This document shows, piece by piece, positions 1 to 8,307 of a stretch of 36,116 bases of DNA. Each line of letters opens with the position of its first letter. Within the stretch, counting starts at the first letter, position 1. The stretch lies in assembly GCA_035995165.1 (NCBI GenBank), contig DASYKU010000146.1, forward strand, positions 1-36,116. Direction: 5' to 3'. A model generated the notes under the pieces. That model was not told where the DNA came from, searched no databases, and saw only the letters and a list, made by a program, of their open reading frames with translations. Source of the DNA: Mycobacteriales bacterium (GTDB taxonomy: Bacteria > Actinomycetota > Actinomycetes > Mycobacteriales > CADCTP01). Both the position numbers and the translations under genes were made by a program.

Positions 1-273
1 GCCCTCGCGGTGGGCGACCCGCCACCGCCGCCGGATCTCGCCCCCGACGGTGGCCGCCGGCTGGGTCGTGTCCTGGCCGACCTCACGCCGGCGCAGCGAG
101 CAGATCCGGCAACCGTCCGGGCCGCGGTCACGACCGCGTACGGGCCACCGGCGACCGTCCTGATCAGAACCGGCACGGTGATCGTCCGCTTCGACTTCCA
201 GTGCCTGGTCGCCACCGTGCCGGCGCGCGGTGCGCCGGTCGTGCGATCGGGCCAGCAGGAGAATTGCCTGTAG
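1..273 (+). CDS. Hypothetical protein, C-terminal part
   Basis: The reading frame is open at the left edge of the window and stops at TAG 271-273, so this is probably the 3' end of a longer gene. A GTG at position 10 could also start an 87-residue protein. The visible part has a proline-rich stretch, a helical segment (LADLTPAQRADPATVRAAV) and a beta-rich end (TVLIRTGTVIVRFDF). It has two cysteines and no motif I recognise. Codon third positions are GC-rich as in the neighbours, which supports real coding. No function can be assigned. Confidence 0.4.
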   Translation, partial: ALAVGDPPPPPDLAPDGGRRLGRVLADLTPAQRADPATVRAAVTTAYGPPATVLIRTGTVIVRFDFQCLVATVPARGAPVVRSGQQENCL

Positions 274-310
274 CTCGCCGACGTGCTCTTGCGACCAACT
301 CCGCGTGGCC

Positions 311-1099
311 ATGTGCCAGCCTGCTGGTGTGCCGGAAGGGGAAGTCCCGTTGGTCGGGGGCAATGCGACCGCGGCGGTGGTCCGGGTGGGAGACACGGTG
401 CGCCGACCAGTGGGTCCGTGGACGCCGGCAGTCCATGCGCTGCTGAACCACCTGCACGCGGTGGGGTTCACGGCGGCACCACGGGCGCTCGGCATCGACG
501 ACCGGGGCAGAGAGGTGCTGAGCTATGTCCCCGGAGAGGCCGCGCACCCCGGCCGCCCGGACGTGCTCGAATCCGACCGCGGGCTCGTCCGGGTGGGTCG
601 GTTGATCCGGGACTTCCACGACGCCGTTGCGGGATTCGTGCCGCCGCCGGAGCCGCGGTGGCAGGTGCTCATCCCCGCGGACGGGACGGAGATCATCGGC
701 CACCACGACCTCGCTCCATGGAACCTCGTGGTCGGTGACCGGTGGGTGTTCATCGACTGGGACACCGCCGCGCCGGGGACCCGGCTGTGGGATCTTGCGT
801 ACGCGGCGCACGGCTTCGTCCCGCTGTCCGCCGATCCGCAGCGGTCCCGCCGGGACGCGGCCGCGCGGCTCGGCCTGTTCGTCGACGCGTACGGGCTCGA
901 CGACGCCCAGCGCCGCGGGCTCCTGACGCGGCTGGCGCCTCGGACCCGATCCATGGCCGACTTCCTCGCTGCGCAGGCGGCGCTGGGCAACCAGCCGTGG
1001 ACCCGGCTGTGGTACGAGGGCCACGGGCGCTCCTGGTCCGCCGACGCCGCCTACATCGAACGCCACACCGCCGACTGGACCCGCGCGCTGCTCGGCTGA
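311..1099 (+). CDS. Aminoglycoside phosphotransferase (APH) family protein
   Basis: A 262-residue protein of the APH/choline kinase fold, which transfers phosphate from ATP to a hydroxyl of a small molecule. The catalytic loop HHDLAPWN (131-138) fits the H-x-D-x4-N pattern, with Asp133 as catalytic base. IDWD (148-151) takes the place of the metal-binding DFD. The N-lobe is short (about 100 residues before the loop) and no clear Gly-rich ATP loop is visible, so the phosphate donor side is less certain. The start is ambiguous: ATG 311 has no clear ribosome-binding site, GTG 329 is in frame, and TTG 350 lies just after a GGAAGGGGAAG-like site. Proteins of this group in actinomycetes are often annotated as resistance kinases, but no resistance phenotype can be claimed here. 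It stands alone and converges on the regulator at 1173-1817. Confidence 0.85.
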   Translation: MCQPAGVPEGEVPLVGGNATAAVVRVGDTVRRPVGPWTPAVHALLNHLHAVGFTAAPRALGIDDRGREVLSYVPGEAAHPGRPDVLESDRGLVRVGRLIRDFHDAVAGFVPPPEPRWQVLIPADGTEIIGHHDLAPWNLVVGDRWVFIDWDTAAPGTRLWDLAYAAHGFVPLSADPQRSRRDAAARLGLFVDAYGLDDAQRRGLLTRLAPRTRSMADFLAAQAALGNQPWTRLWYEGHGRSWSADAAYIERHTADWTRALLG

Positions 1100-1163
1100 C
1101 CACCGTCCAGCGCACGGCCGTGTTGACAGCACGCAGGCGAGCAGCACGAGAACCCTCAGGCTG

Positions 1164-1183
1164 CCGGCGGCCCTAGCCGCCGG
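1164..1183. terminator. Small hairpin between convergent genes
   Basis: CCGGCGG (1164-1170) and CCGCCGG (1177-1183) can form a 7-bp stem with a 6-nt loop that contains the stop codon of the TetR gene. It lies 64 nt after the APH stop. There is no T-tract on either strand, so a role as a bidirectional terminator is only a suggestion. Confidence 0.25.
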
Positions 1184-1817
1184 TGGGTGTCGACCAGACG
1201 GTCCGGTCGTCCCGGTCCGAGGCCTCGATGAGGGCCTGCTGCAGGCGGTCGGCAGTGGCGACGTCGGGTTGGCGCGCCGCGAGGACGTCGGCGTAGAGGA
1301 ACGACTCCCCTAGCCGGACCAGTGCGTAGGCGAGGGCGCCCGGCTCGATGAGCGGCACCAGGCCGAACTCGGCCATGTCGCGCCGCAGCAGCGCCTCCAC
1401 GAAGGTCACGATCCCGGTCTGCACGCGGCCGAGCGGGTTCGTGAGCACCCGCAGGGCCAGCGCCGGCTCGTCGTCGAGCAGCCGGCGCAGGCCCGGTGAC
1501 CGGGACACGATGGCGTTGACGTGCCGGCCGGTGCCGGGCGTGTGCAGCTCCCCCGCCGGTCGCTCGGCTTCCCACCGCTGCGCGGCGATCACCAGCGTGC
1601 GCTCGGTCAGCACCCACAGGGCCTTGCTGAGCAAGTCTTCTCGCCCGCCCCCGCGGCGGAACACGGTCACCCGGGACACCCCCAGCTCGTCGGCGAGACC
1701 CTGCATGTCCAGCCGCCGGCCGTCGTGCACCCAGCGTGCGGCCCGGTTCACGACCCGGTCCTCCGCCGGGCCGGCCAGCCGCGGGAACCGCATCGGCCGG
1801 CCACCGTGAGTCGCCAT
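1173..1817 (-). CDS. TetR family transcriptional regulator, QsdR-like
   Basis: A 214-residue one-component repressor. The N-terminal helix-turn-helix spans about residues 20-65 (MQGLADELGVSRVTVFRR), with the TetR-type recognition helix. The C-terminal ligand domain (EPGALAYALVRLGESFLY) resembles the QsdR-type TetR C-terminal domain, which is common in actinobacterial degradation loci. ATG 1817 lies 7 nt after the stop of the aldehyde dehydrogenase gene, so the two are very likely one transcript and the regulator would control its own synthesis. The candidate operator is the inverted repeat at 3351-3379 in the divergent promoter region. The in-frame reading can be extended upstream, but that would overlap the dehydrogenase extensively, so ATG 1817 is preferred. 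Confidence 0.85.
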   Translation of the reverse strand: MATHGGRPMRFPRLAGPAEDRVVNRAARWVHDGRRLDMQGLADELGVSRVTVFRRGGGREDLLSKALWVLTERTLVIAAQRWEAERPAGELHTPGTGRHVNAIVSRSPGLRRLLDDEPALALRVLTNPLGRVQTGIVTFVEALLRRDMAEFGLVPLIEPGALAYALVRLGESFLYADVLAARQPDVATADRLQQALIEASDRDDRTVWSTPTGG

Positions 1818-1824
1818 CGGGGAC

Positions 1825-3315
1825 TCAGACGCTCCCGGGCGCCGACGCCTCGGGCGGCACCGCGCCACCGACCACGCTGTCCACGATCGCCTGCGCCATC
1901 GGCCCGTACGGCGGCAGGAACGCGTCGGCCAGGTCGCCGGTCCCGCGCACGACCACGCCGCGCGGGTTGGAGAACTCCCGGAAACCCTCGATCCCGTGGT
2001 GCCGCCCGTTGCCGCTCTGTCCGATACCGCCGAAGCCCAGGGCCGGCATGGCGCCCTGCACGGCACAGACGTTGACGCAGGCGCCCCCCGAGGTGGTCCG
2101 GGTCAGCACGTGCTCGGCCAGCTGCGGGTCCTTGCTGAAGACGTAGAGGCCGAGGGGCCGTTCGCCGGCGTTCAGGGCGGCCAGCGCCTCGTCCAGGTCG
2201 TCGTACGGGATCACCGGCAGGATCGGTCCGAAGATCTCCTCCCGCATGATCCGGAGGTCCGCGGGCGGGTCGATGACCAGCGTCAGCGGCAGCCGCCGGG
2301 TCCCGGTGGGATCCCCGTCGCCGCCGAGCGTCACCAGCCGCGCGCCGGCGGCCCGGGCTTCGTCGACCAGCGCGGAGATCCGGGCGAGGTGCCGCTCGGT
2401 GATGATCCCGGTGCAGTCGGCGGAGGACGCGTAGTCCGGCAGCTCCTGGGTCAGGTAGTGCTCGGCGTGCGTGACGAAGTCCTCGACCTGCGCCCGCGGG
2501 ACAAGCACGTGGTCGACCGAGATGCACATCTGGCCGTTCTTGACGAGCTTCGTGCCCACGACGCCGCGCACGCTGCCGGCGTCGACGCTGTCCACGGTGA
2601 GGATGGCCGGGCACTTGCCGCCCAGCTCCAGCGTCACCGGGACCAGGTTCTCGGCCGCGGCCAGCGCGACCTCGCGGCCGACCGCCGGGCTGCCGGTGTA
2701 GAGCAGGTGGTCCCACCGCAGCGTCGGGAATTCCTTGGCCAGCGCCAGGCCGCCGACCGAGACCGCGACCAGGTCCTCGGGGAAGGTCTCGGCGACAATG
2801 TGCCGCAGCAGCCCGGCACAGGCCGGCGTGTAGTCCGAGGGCTTGATGATCACCCGGTTGCCCGCGGCGAGCATCTCCACCAGCGGGCCCAGCGACAGGT
2901 CGAACGGGAAGTTCCACGGGACGATGTTGCCGACGACGCCCTTGGGCTGGAACCGGACGCCGGCCTGCGCGGTGCCGTAGAACGCCGGTTCGACGTGCCG
3001 GTCGTCCTCGGCCATCCAGCCGTCGAGCTGCTCCGCCGCGTACGCCGCCCGGCCGGCGACCCCGAGGACCTCGACGAGATCGGTGAACAGCTCCGGATGG
3101 GCTCCGAAATCGGCGCTCATCGCCGCCCGGATCTCCGCCCGGTGGCTGAGCACCATGCCCGCCAGCGCCATCAGGTTGGCTCGGCGCGCGGCCACGTCCG
3201 GGTAGGGATCGGCCAGGAAAGCCTTGCGCTGCAGGGCGTACAGCCGATGAAGCTCCGCGACCGCCGGGCCGTCGTCGACCTGGGAGTCCTGCTGCGGGCT
3301 GACGAGCGTGGTCAT
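1825..3315 (-). CDS. NAD(P)-dependent aldehyde dehydrogenase, coniferyl-aldehyde-dehydrogenase-like
   Basis: A 496-residue ALDH-superfamily enzyme that oxidises an aldehyde to the acid. The expected residues are present: Asn135 in the VPWNFP segment (oxyanion), Glu230 in ELGGK (general base) and nucleophile Cys264 in the sequence NGQMCISVDHVLVP. The QMCISVDHVLVP context is typical of the coniferyl aldehyde dehydrogenase branch rather than the betaine/retinal branches, which usually have GQ-x-C-x-A. ATG 3315 is preceded by GGAGG at good spacing. The gene is divergent from the flavin monooxygenase at 3432 and is followed by its probable regulator. I infer that it oxidises an aldehyde formed downstream of the monooxygenase product; the substrate is not visible from sequence. 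Confidence 0.92.
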   Translation of the reverse strand: MTTLVSPQQDSQVDDGPAVAELHRLYALQRKAFLADPYPDVAARRANLMALAGMVLSHRAEIRAAMSADFGAHPELFTDLVEVLGVAGRAAYAAEQLDGWMAEDDRHVEPAFYGTAQAGVRFQPKGVVGNIVPWNFPFDLSLGPLVEMLAAGNRVIIKPSDYTPACAGLLRHIVAETFPEDLVAVSVGGLALAKEFPTLRWDHLLYTGSPAVGREVALAAAENLVPVTLELGGKCPAILTVDSVDAGSVRGVVGTKLVKNGQMCISVDHVLVPRAQVEDFVTHAEHYLTQELPDYASSADCTGIITERHLARISALVDEARAAGARLVTLGGDGDPTGTRRLPLTLVIDPPADLRIMREEIFGPILPVIPYDDLDEALAALNAGERPLGLYVFSKDPQLAEHVLTRTTSGGACVNVCAVQGAMPALGFGGIGQSGNGRHHGIEGFREFSNPRGVVVRGTGDLADAFLPPYGPMAQAIVDSVVGGAVPPEASAPGSV

Positions 3316-3350
3316 CGTTCCTCCAGGGGCCGGCCGGCGACCGAGCTGCT

Positions 3351-3379
3351 CGTGAAACATGTTGCGAAAGTGTTGCACG
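3351..3379. promoter_or_regulatory. Candidate TetR/QsdR operator in divergent promoter
   Basis: CGTGAAACA (3351-3359) and TGTTGCACG (3371-3379) form an inverted repeat with an 11-nt spacer, 8 of 9 positions paired. It sits midway between the divergent starts of the aldehyde dehydrogenase (3315) and the monooxygenase (3432), where a repressor could control both. It is also locally A/T-rich compared with the surroundings. Binding by the regulator at 1173-1817 is inferred from position only. Confidence 0.5.
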
Positions 3380-3431
3380 CGACGCGCTGGAGGTGCCATC
3401 GTTTCGTCCAGGTAACCAGACAGGGGGCACC

Positions 3432-4907
3432 ATGGCGGCGACCGACCATGTCGACGTGCTGATCGTGGGCGCCGGCCTGTCCGGGATCGGTGCCGCCTGC
3501 CGGCTGCGGATCGACGCCCCCGGCACCTCCTACGCGATCGTCGAGGCCCGCGGGGCGAGCGGCGGGACCTGGGACCTGTTCCGGTATCCGGGGGTCCGGT
3601 CGGACTCCGACATGTTCACGCTCGGATACCCGTTCCGGCCCTGGACCCAGCCGAACGCGATCGCCGACGGCGGGGACATCCTGCGCTACGTCCGGGAGAC
3701 AGCGGCGGCGTACGGCGTCGACGAGCACATCCGCTACGACACCCGGGTGATCGGGGCCGACTGGTCCGCAGCCGAGGCCCGCTGGACGGTGACGGTCGAG
3801 CACGCCGGCGCGCGTAGCACCCACACCTGCGGCTTCCTCTACCTGTGCTCGGGGTACTACCGCTACGACGAGGGCTACACCCCGAGCTGGCCGGGCCGCG
3901 CGGACTTCACCGGCACGGTGGTGCATCCGCAGCACTGGCCGGAGGATCTCGACCTCACCGGCAAGCGGGTCGTCGTCATCGGCAGCGGCGCCACCGCCGT
4001 CACGCTCGTGCCCGCGGTGGCCGACACGGCCGCACAGGTGACCATGCTGCAGCGTTCTCCGTCGTTCGTCATGTCGCTGCCGGATCGCGACCCGATCGCG
4101 GACCTGCTGCGCAGGGTGCTGCCCGCGCGCCGGGCGTACGCGGCGGTGCGCCGCAAGAACATCTGGACGGCGACGGCGATCTACCGGCTGTTCCGCCGGT
4201 ACCCCGGATGGGCCCGGGGCCTGCTGCGCAAGGGTGTCGTCAAGCGGCTGCCGGTCGGCTACGACGTGGACACCCACTTCACCCCGGCGTACGAGCCGTG
4301 GGACCAGCGGCTCTGCCTGGTGCCGGGCGGTGACTTCTTCACCGCGATCTCCTCCGGCCGGGCGGACGTCGTCACCGATCACGTCGAGCGGTTCACCTCC
4401 ACCGGCCTGCGGCTGCGTTCGGGGGCGTCCCTCGACGCCGACGTGATCGTCACCGCGACCGGGCTGACGCTGCTCCCCCTCGGCGGGCTCGAGCTGACCG
4501 TCGACGGCGAGGCCGTCGTGATACCGGAACGCGTCGCGTACAAGGGGATGATGCTCGACGGGGTGCCGAACCTGGCCTTCGCGACCGGCTACACGAACGC
4601 CTCCTGGACGCTCAAGGTCGACCTGGTCTCGGCCTACGTCGCCCGGCTGCTGGTCTTCCTGCGGCAGCGCGGGTACGCGGTCGTCACCCCGCGGCTGCCG
4701 GCCGAGCCGATGGCCACCGGACCGATCATCGAGATGACCTCCGGCTACTTCGAGCGCTCCCGCGCCGCCCTGCCGCTGCAGGGAGATCGGGCGCCGTGGC
4801 GACTGCGGCAGCACTACGCCAAGGACGCCGTTCTGTTCCGCGGTCCCGTCGATGCCCCGGAGCTGGAGTTCCGGCCGGCCCCGGCGCTGCTCGGACCGCA
4901 GGCATGA
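3432..4907 (+). CDS. Flavin-containing monooxygenase, Baeyer-Villiger type
   Basis: A 491-residue class B flavoprotein monooxygenase. FAD-binding GAGLSGIG is at 13-20, the family-typical FRYPGVRSDSDM segment at 50-61, the Baeyer-Villiger fingerprint FxGxxxHxxxWP at 159-170 (F159, G161, H165, W169, P170) and the NADPH-binding GSGATA at 184-189. Such enzymes insert oxygen next to a ketone carbonyl to give an ester or lactone, using NADPH, FAD and O2. The length fits the family (about 490-550). ATG 3432 follows AGGGGG at good spacing. It is divergent from an aldehyde dehydrogenase and overlaps a truncated dehydrogenase by ATGA, so it once led an operon with an SDR. The ketone substrate cannot be read from the sequence. 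Confidence 0.93.
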   Translation: MAATDHVDVLIVGAGLSGIGAACRLRIDAPGTSYAIVEARGASGGTWDLFRYPGVRSDSDMFTLGYPFRPWTQPNAIADGGDILRYVRETAAAYGVDEHIRYDTRVIGADWSAAEARWTVTVEHAGARSTHTCGFLYLCSGYYRYDEGYTPSWPGRADFTGTVVHPQHWPEDLDLTGKRVVVIGSGATAVTLVPAVADTAAQVTMLQRSPSFVMSLPDRDPIADLLRRVLPARRAYAAVRRKNIWTATAIYRLFRRYPGWARGLLRKGVVKRLPVGYDVDTHFTPAYEPWDQRLCLVPGGDFFTAISSGRADVVTDHVERFTSTGLRLRSGASLDADVIVTATGLTLLPLGGLELTVDGEAVVIPERVAYKGMMLDGVPNLAFATGYTNASWTLKVDLVSAYVARLLVFLRQRGYAVVTPRLPAEPMATGPIIEMTSGYFERSRAALPLQGDRAPWRLRQHYAKDAVLFRGPVDAPELEFRPAPALLGPQA

Positions 4908-5068
4908 GCATCGACACCGGACACCTCGCCGGCCGGACCGCGGTCGTCACCGGCGCCGGCTCCGGCATCGGCCGGTCGATCGCCAGGCTGCTGGCCCAGC
5001 GGGGCGCCGCGGTCCACGTGGCCGATCTCGACGGGGCCACCTACCGCTTCCTGAGTCGGGAACACTGA
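4904..5068 (+). pseudogene. Truncated short-chain dehydrogenase (SDR) remnant
   Basis: The 54-residue frame starts at ATG 4904, overlapping the monooxygenase stop by ATGA. It encodes a normal SDR N-terminus: LAGRTAVVTGAGSGIGRSIA with the TGxxxGIG cofactor loop, then the second strand VHVADLD. After about residue 44 it loses the family pattern (ATYRFLSREH) and stops. The catalytic Tyr-x3-Lys region, about 200 further residues, is absent, and the transporter gene begins 27 nt later. This fits an internal deletion that joined the SDR start to other sequence. It is very unlikely to make an active enzyme. Confidence 0.8.
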
Positions 5069-5095
5069 CCTTCACCCTCGGCAGAACGGACCGGC

Positions 5096-7216
5096 ATGTC
5101 AATCACAGCAGGGGCTGCTGACTCCTCGCCATCCATCGCGAGCAGGGGCGGGATCTGGGGGCGGCAGCTCGACCGCTATCCCGCCAACGGCTACCGGGCG
5201 CTCTATCTCGGGATCGTCGTCATCGCCACGATCGTCCTGTACTACGAGCTGTACGTGCAGGGCTCGGTCGCCACCAAGATCAGCGCCGACCTGGACATGT
5301 CGCTGGCGTACCTGATCTCCGTGTCCATCGTCGGCAACGCCGTCGGTGCGCTGGGATCCGTGGCCGCCGGACTGGCCGACCGCTGGGGCCGGGCCAACCT
5401 CGTCGTCTACGGCCTGGCCCTCACCGGCGTGCTGGTCCTCGCGCTGGCCGAGGCGTCCAACAAGACCGTCTACCTGGTGCTGTTCGCCCTCGTCAGCCTG
5501 GTCGAGGGCGTCATCCTGGTGGCCACACCGGCCCTGATCCGGGACTTCTCCCCGCAGCTGGGGCGGGCCTCGGCGATGGGATTCTGGACGCTGGGTCCGG
5601 TCGTCGGCAGCCTGGTCGTCACCGAGGTCTCCAGCCACACCCTGAACGCCCATCCGGACTGGCAGTACCAATTCCGGGTCTGCGGTGTCGTCGGGCTGGT
5701 GGTCTTCGCGATCGCGTTCATCGGCCTGCGGGAGCTCGCGCCTCGGCTGCGGGACCAGCTCATGATCAGCCTGCGGGAACGGACGCTGATCGAGGCCCGG
5801 GCCCGCGGCATCGACCCGGACGAGGCGACCAGGGGCAGCTGGCGGCAGATGCTGCGCACCGACATCATCGGGCCGGCGTTCGCGATCAGCGTGTTCCTGC
5901 TCTTCTACTACATCGCGGTCGGCCTGTTCGTGGTCTTCTTCGCGACCACGTTCGGCTACAGCGAAGCCCGCGCCAACGCCCTGGGCAACTGGTACTGGGG
6001 CTTCCAGTGCATCGCCCTGATCATCACCGGCGTTCTGTCCGACCGGCTGAAGGTGCGCAAGCCGTTCATGGTCGTCGGTGGCGTCATCAGCGCCGTCGGC
6101 GTCGCGCTGTTCGCGATCACGACCACCGACAAGTCCACCGGCTACTACCACTTCGTGTGGATCATCCTGCTGATCTCGATCGGCGGGGCGATCACGTTCG
6201 CCGCCTGGATGGCCGCCTTCACCGAGACCGTCGAGAAGCACAACCCCGCCGCCACCGCGACCGGCCTGGCGGTCTGGGGGGCGACGCTGCGTACGGTCGT
6301 CGTGTTCGCGCTGCTCGGCCTGATCGCCGCGATCCCGTCGGCGGGGATCCTGGTGGACAAGGGCGCCCGGGTCACCGCGCTGGTGTCCGGCCAGGACCCC
6401 ACCCTGTCCGCGCCGCAGAACGAGACCGTGAAAGCGGTCGCCGCCGACCCCACCATCGTGCCGAAGGTCCAGTCGCTCGCCGCTCGCTACAAGGACCAGC
6501 TCGCCACCGCGGCGAAGCTGAAGCCGGCCACCACGGGCGCGCTCACCGCGACGCCGCAGGACCCCGCGATCCAGGCCGAGGCCATCAGCGAGATCTCCGG
6601 CAAGCCGGCGGCCGACGTCGGCAGGGTCATCACACTCAGCACGCAGTACCAGGACCAGCTCGCCACCGCCGCCACCCTGGCCCCCGCCACCCTGGCCGCG
6701 CTGACCGCCGATCCCGCGGACCGGGCCACCCAGGCCCGGGCGGTCGGACAGATCGCGACCGGACTCCGCGTCCCCGCCGCTGCGGCGGCCGCCAAGCTGC
6801 AGGCCCTGGCCCGGGTCCCGGCCGCCGACCTGGCGTTCCTCGCCGCCAACGCGGCACCGGTCGCGCAGGCCGTGACCCAGCTGACCGCCCTGGGGACCGT
6901 CCCGGCCGCCGATCTCGCCTTCGTGGCCAAGTACGGCCCGGGCCTGCAGGACCCGAAGGTCGTCACTGCTCTGACCTACCTGCAGACCGAGGGCCCCGGC
7001 GTGCAGAAGGCGTCCACCGAGGCACCGGGACAATGGCAGCGCTGGTGGTGGATCTGTTTCGCCGGCCAGCTCGTGTTCTTCCCGTTCATCTGGCTGCTCA
7101 CCGGCCGGTGGAGCCCAGCGAAGGCCCGCGCCGACGCCCAGGCCCACGACGAGGCGATCAGCGGCGAACTCGCCGCTCTGGCCGGCGAGCCGGCGGCGGG
7201 CCGGCCCTCGAGCTGA
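5096..7216 (+). CDS. MFS transporter with large repeat-containing loop insertion
   Basis: A 706-residue membrane transporter; usual MFS length is 400-480. TM1 is around 35-53. The loop 2-3 signature GLADRWGRANL is at 92-102. A long central cytoplasmic loop (about 211-255) and TM helices up to about 420 follow. About 225 residues (421-645) then separate the predicted penultimate helix from the last one (WWWICFAGQLVFFPFIWLL, 650-668). With both ends cytoplasmic, this insertion would face outside. It is Ala-rich and helical, with two pairs of internal repeats: YKDQLATAAKLKPAT (465 on) with YQDQLATAATLAPAT (518 on), and VPAADLAFLAANAAP (574 on) with VPAADLAFVAKYGPG (602 on). Export or uptake of a substrate or product of the neighbouring monooxygenase pathway is inferred from position. 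ATG 5096 has only a weak ribosome-binding site. Confidence 0.88.
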   Translation: MSITAGAADSSPSIASRGGIWGRQLDRYPANGYRALYLGIVVIATIVLYYELYVQGSVATKISADLDMSLAYLISVSIVGNAVGALGSVAAGLADRWGRANLVVYGLALTGVLVLALAEASNKTVYLVLFALVSLVEGVILVATPALIRDFSPQLGRASAMGFWTLGPVVGSLVVTEVSSHTLNAHPDWQYQFRVCGVVGLVVFAIAFIGLRELAPRLRDQLMISLRERTLIEARARGIDPDEATRGSWRQMLRTDIIGPAFAISVFLLFYYIAVGLFVVFFATTFGYSEARANALGNWYWGFQCIALIITGVLSDRLKVRKPFMVVGGVISAVGVALFAITTTDKSTGYYHFVWIILLISIGGAITFAAWMAAFTETVEKHNPAATATGLAVWGATLRTVVVFALLGLIAAIPSAGILVDKGARVTALVSGQDPTLSAPQNETVKAVAADPTIVPKVQSLAARYKDQLATAAKLKPATTGALTATPQDPAIQAEAISEISGKPAADVGRVITLSTQYQDQLATAATLAPATLAALTADPADRATQARAVGQIATGLRVPAAAAAAKLQALARVPAADLAFLAANAAPVAQAVTQLTALGTVPAADLAFVAKYGPGLQDPKVVTALTYLQTEGPGVQKASTEAPGQWQRWWWICFAGQLVFFPFIWLLTGRWSPAKARADAQAHDEAISGELAALAGEPAAGRPSS

Positions 7217-7223
7217 CCCGCCG

Positions 7224-7245
7224 GACCGGTCCTCTCCGGCCGGTC
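7224..7245 (+). terminator. Weak hairpin after MFS gene
   Basis: GACCGG (7224-7229) and CCGGTC (7240-7245) can pair 8 nt after the transporter stop, with a 10-nt loop and no T-tract. It is a low-confidence terminator candidate. The rest of 7217-7457 shows no gene that I can support. Confidence 0.2.
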
Positions 7246-7457
7246 ACCGCGGCCGCCTCCGTGCTGGCGCCGACCCAGGCGCTGGCCTCGTGCCCACCGG
7301 GAGCACGTGGTGCACGAGAAGGAAGGCCGCCGCCGCTCGAATCGCTCACCCGGCGACCTCATCCTGTGTGGCAGCTCACGGCAGCTGGGTGCCCGAGCGG
7401 CGCGCGACCCGCGGCTATGAGAGTGCGTTCGTCCGATCAACTCATCAGAATCCGGGG

Positions 7458-8063
7458 GTGGACACCGCTGCGGGTTGGTCACGCTGCCTGACGCTGGCCT
7501 GGGAAAGCTTCTGCGCGCGGACCACGCCGGTCGGCGCGGTCGTCCTCGCACCGGACGGCACGATCGTGGCCGAGGGCCGCGGACGGAGGTTCGAACCGCC
7601 GATCGCCGATCGCCAGCTCGCCCACAGCCGCATCGCACACGCTGAGATCAACGCCCTCGCCGTCCTTCCCCCGACTCGCAGCTACGGGGACCACGTGCTG
7701 CTCACCACGCTGGAGCCGTGCTGCATGTGTCTGGGCGCCGCGATCCAGTCCACGATCACGTCACTGCACTACGCCGCGCCCGACCCGTACGGCGGCAGCG
7801 CCCACCTCGCCATCGACACGCCCCAGGCGCGACGCCGACCGCTGAGCCCGTACGGACCCCTCCATGACGAGCGCGGAGCATTCGCCGAGCAACTGCACCT
7901 CGTATGGTTGCTCGACGCAGCAGCGCCGGACGCCGTACTGCAGCCGCACCGCACCGTACGCCCGGACGCCTACGCCGCCGCCGTACGAGCCCGATCCCGG
8001 CTGACCGACCTACGTGCCTCACACGCACCACTGCCCGCCGCCATGGACAGCCGCCGCACCTGA
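7458..8063 (+). CDS. Zinc-dependent nucleoside/cytidine deaminase-fold protein
   Basis: A 201-residue protein of the CDA/TadA-like deaminase fold. Zinc and proton-shuttle motifs are HAE (61-63) and PCCMC (87-91), matching (H/C)AE...PCxxC. The opening (CLTLAWESFCARTTPVGAVVLAPDGTIVAEGRGR) is the normal first helix and hairpin of the TadA/guanine-deaminase branch, which is why GTG 7458 is preferred over an upstream ATG at 7290 whose extra 56 residues look non-family. After residue 100 it has a basic, Pro-rich extension of about 100 residues not needed for the core. It could act on a free base, nucleoside or nucleotide; the sequence does not decide. It is not obviously linked to the catabolic operons. 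Confidence 0.8.
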   Translation: MDTAAGWSRCLTLAWESFCARTTPVGAVVLAPDGTIVAEGRGRRFEPPIADRQLAHSRIAHAEINALAVLPPTRSYGDHVLLTTLEPCCMCLGAAIQSTITSLHYAAPDPYGGSAHLAIDTPQARRRPLSPYGPLHDERGAFAEQLHLVWLLDAAAPDAVLQPHRTVRPDAYAAAVRARSRLTDLRASHAPLPAAMDSRRT

Positions 8064-8170
8064 CCCTCGCCGGCCCGACACGACATGCTCGCTTCACGGC
8101 ACAAGCGCGCGTCCGCGCGACCAGCGGGCGGTCTCAACGGGGTCATCGCAACACTTCATGATCTTCGCTG

Positions 8171-8234
8171 TGAACCGCCCCGGCGAGTCCGAAGCCTCAG
8201 TTCGTTGACGATCCGGCCTCGCCGGGGCGGTTCA
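8171..8234. repeat. Perfect 17-bp inverted repeat
   Basis: TGAACCGCCCCGGCGAG (8171-8187) and its exact reverse complement (8218-8234) flank 30 nt. After one mismatch the stem can continue with three more pairs (8189-8191 with 8214-8216). It lies 107 nt after the deaminase stop and 74 nt before the next start. A very stable hairpin at this site suggests a transcription terminator for the deaminase gene, but no T-tract follows. A mobile repeat or a protein-binding site is also possible. Confidence 0.7.
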
Positions 8235-8307
8235 GGTAGGCCATGGTCACTATCGTTGCGGATCGCAGTGGATGTGATCGGGCGAGACGGCTGCAGGAGC
8301 TTCGAGT

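Noticed and set aside
5099-7147. Long minus-strand open frame of 682 codons opposite the MFS gene
   Set aside because: It is rich in Gly, Asp, Arg and Gln with no domain, and mirrors the GC-rich codon pattern of the transporter on the other strand.
7290-7457. Upstream extension of the deaminase to ATG 7290
   Set aside because: The additional 56 residues do not look like the family and the conserved first helix begins right after GTG 7458.
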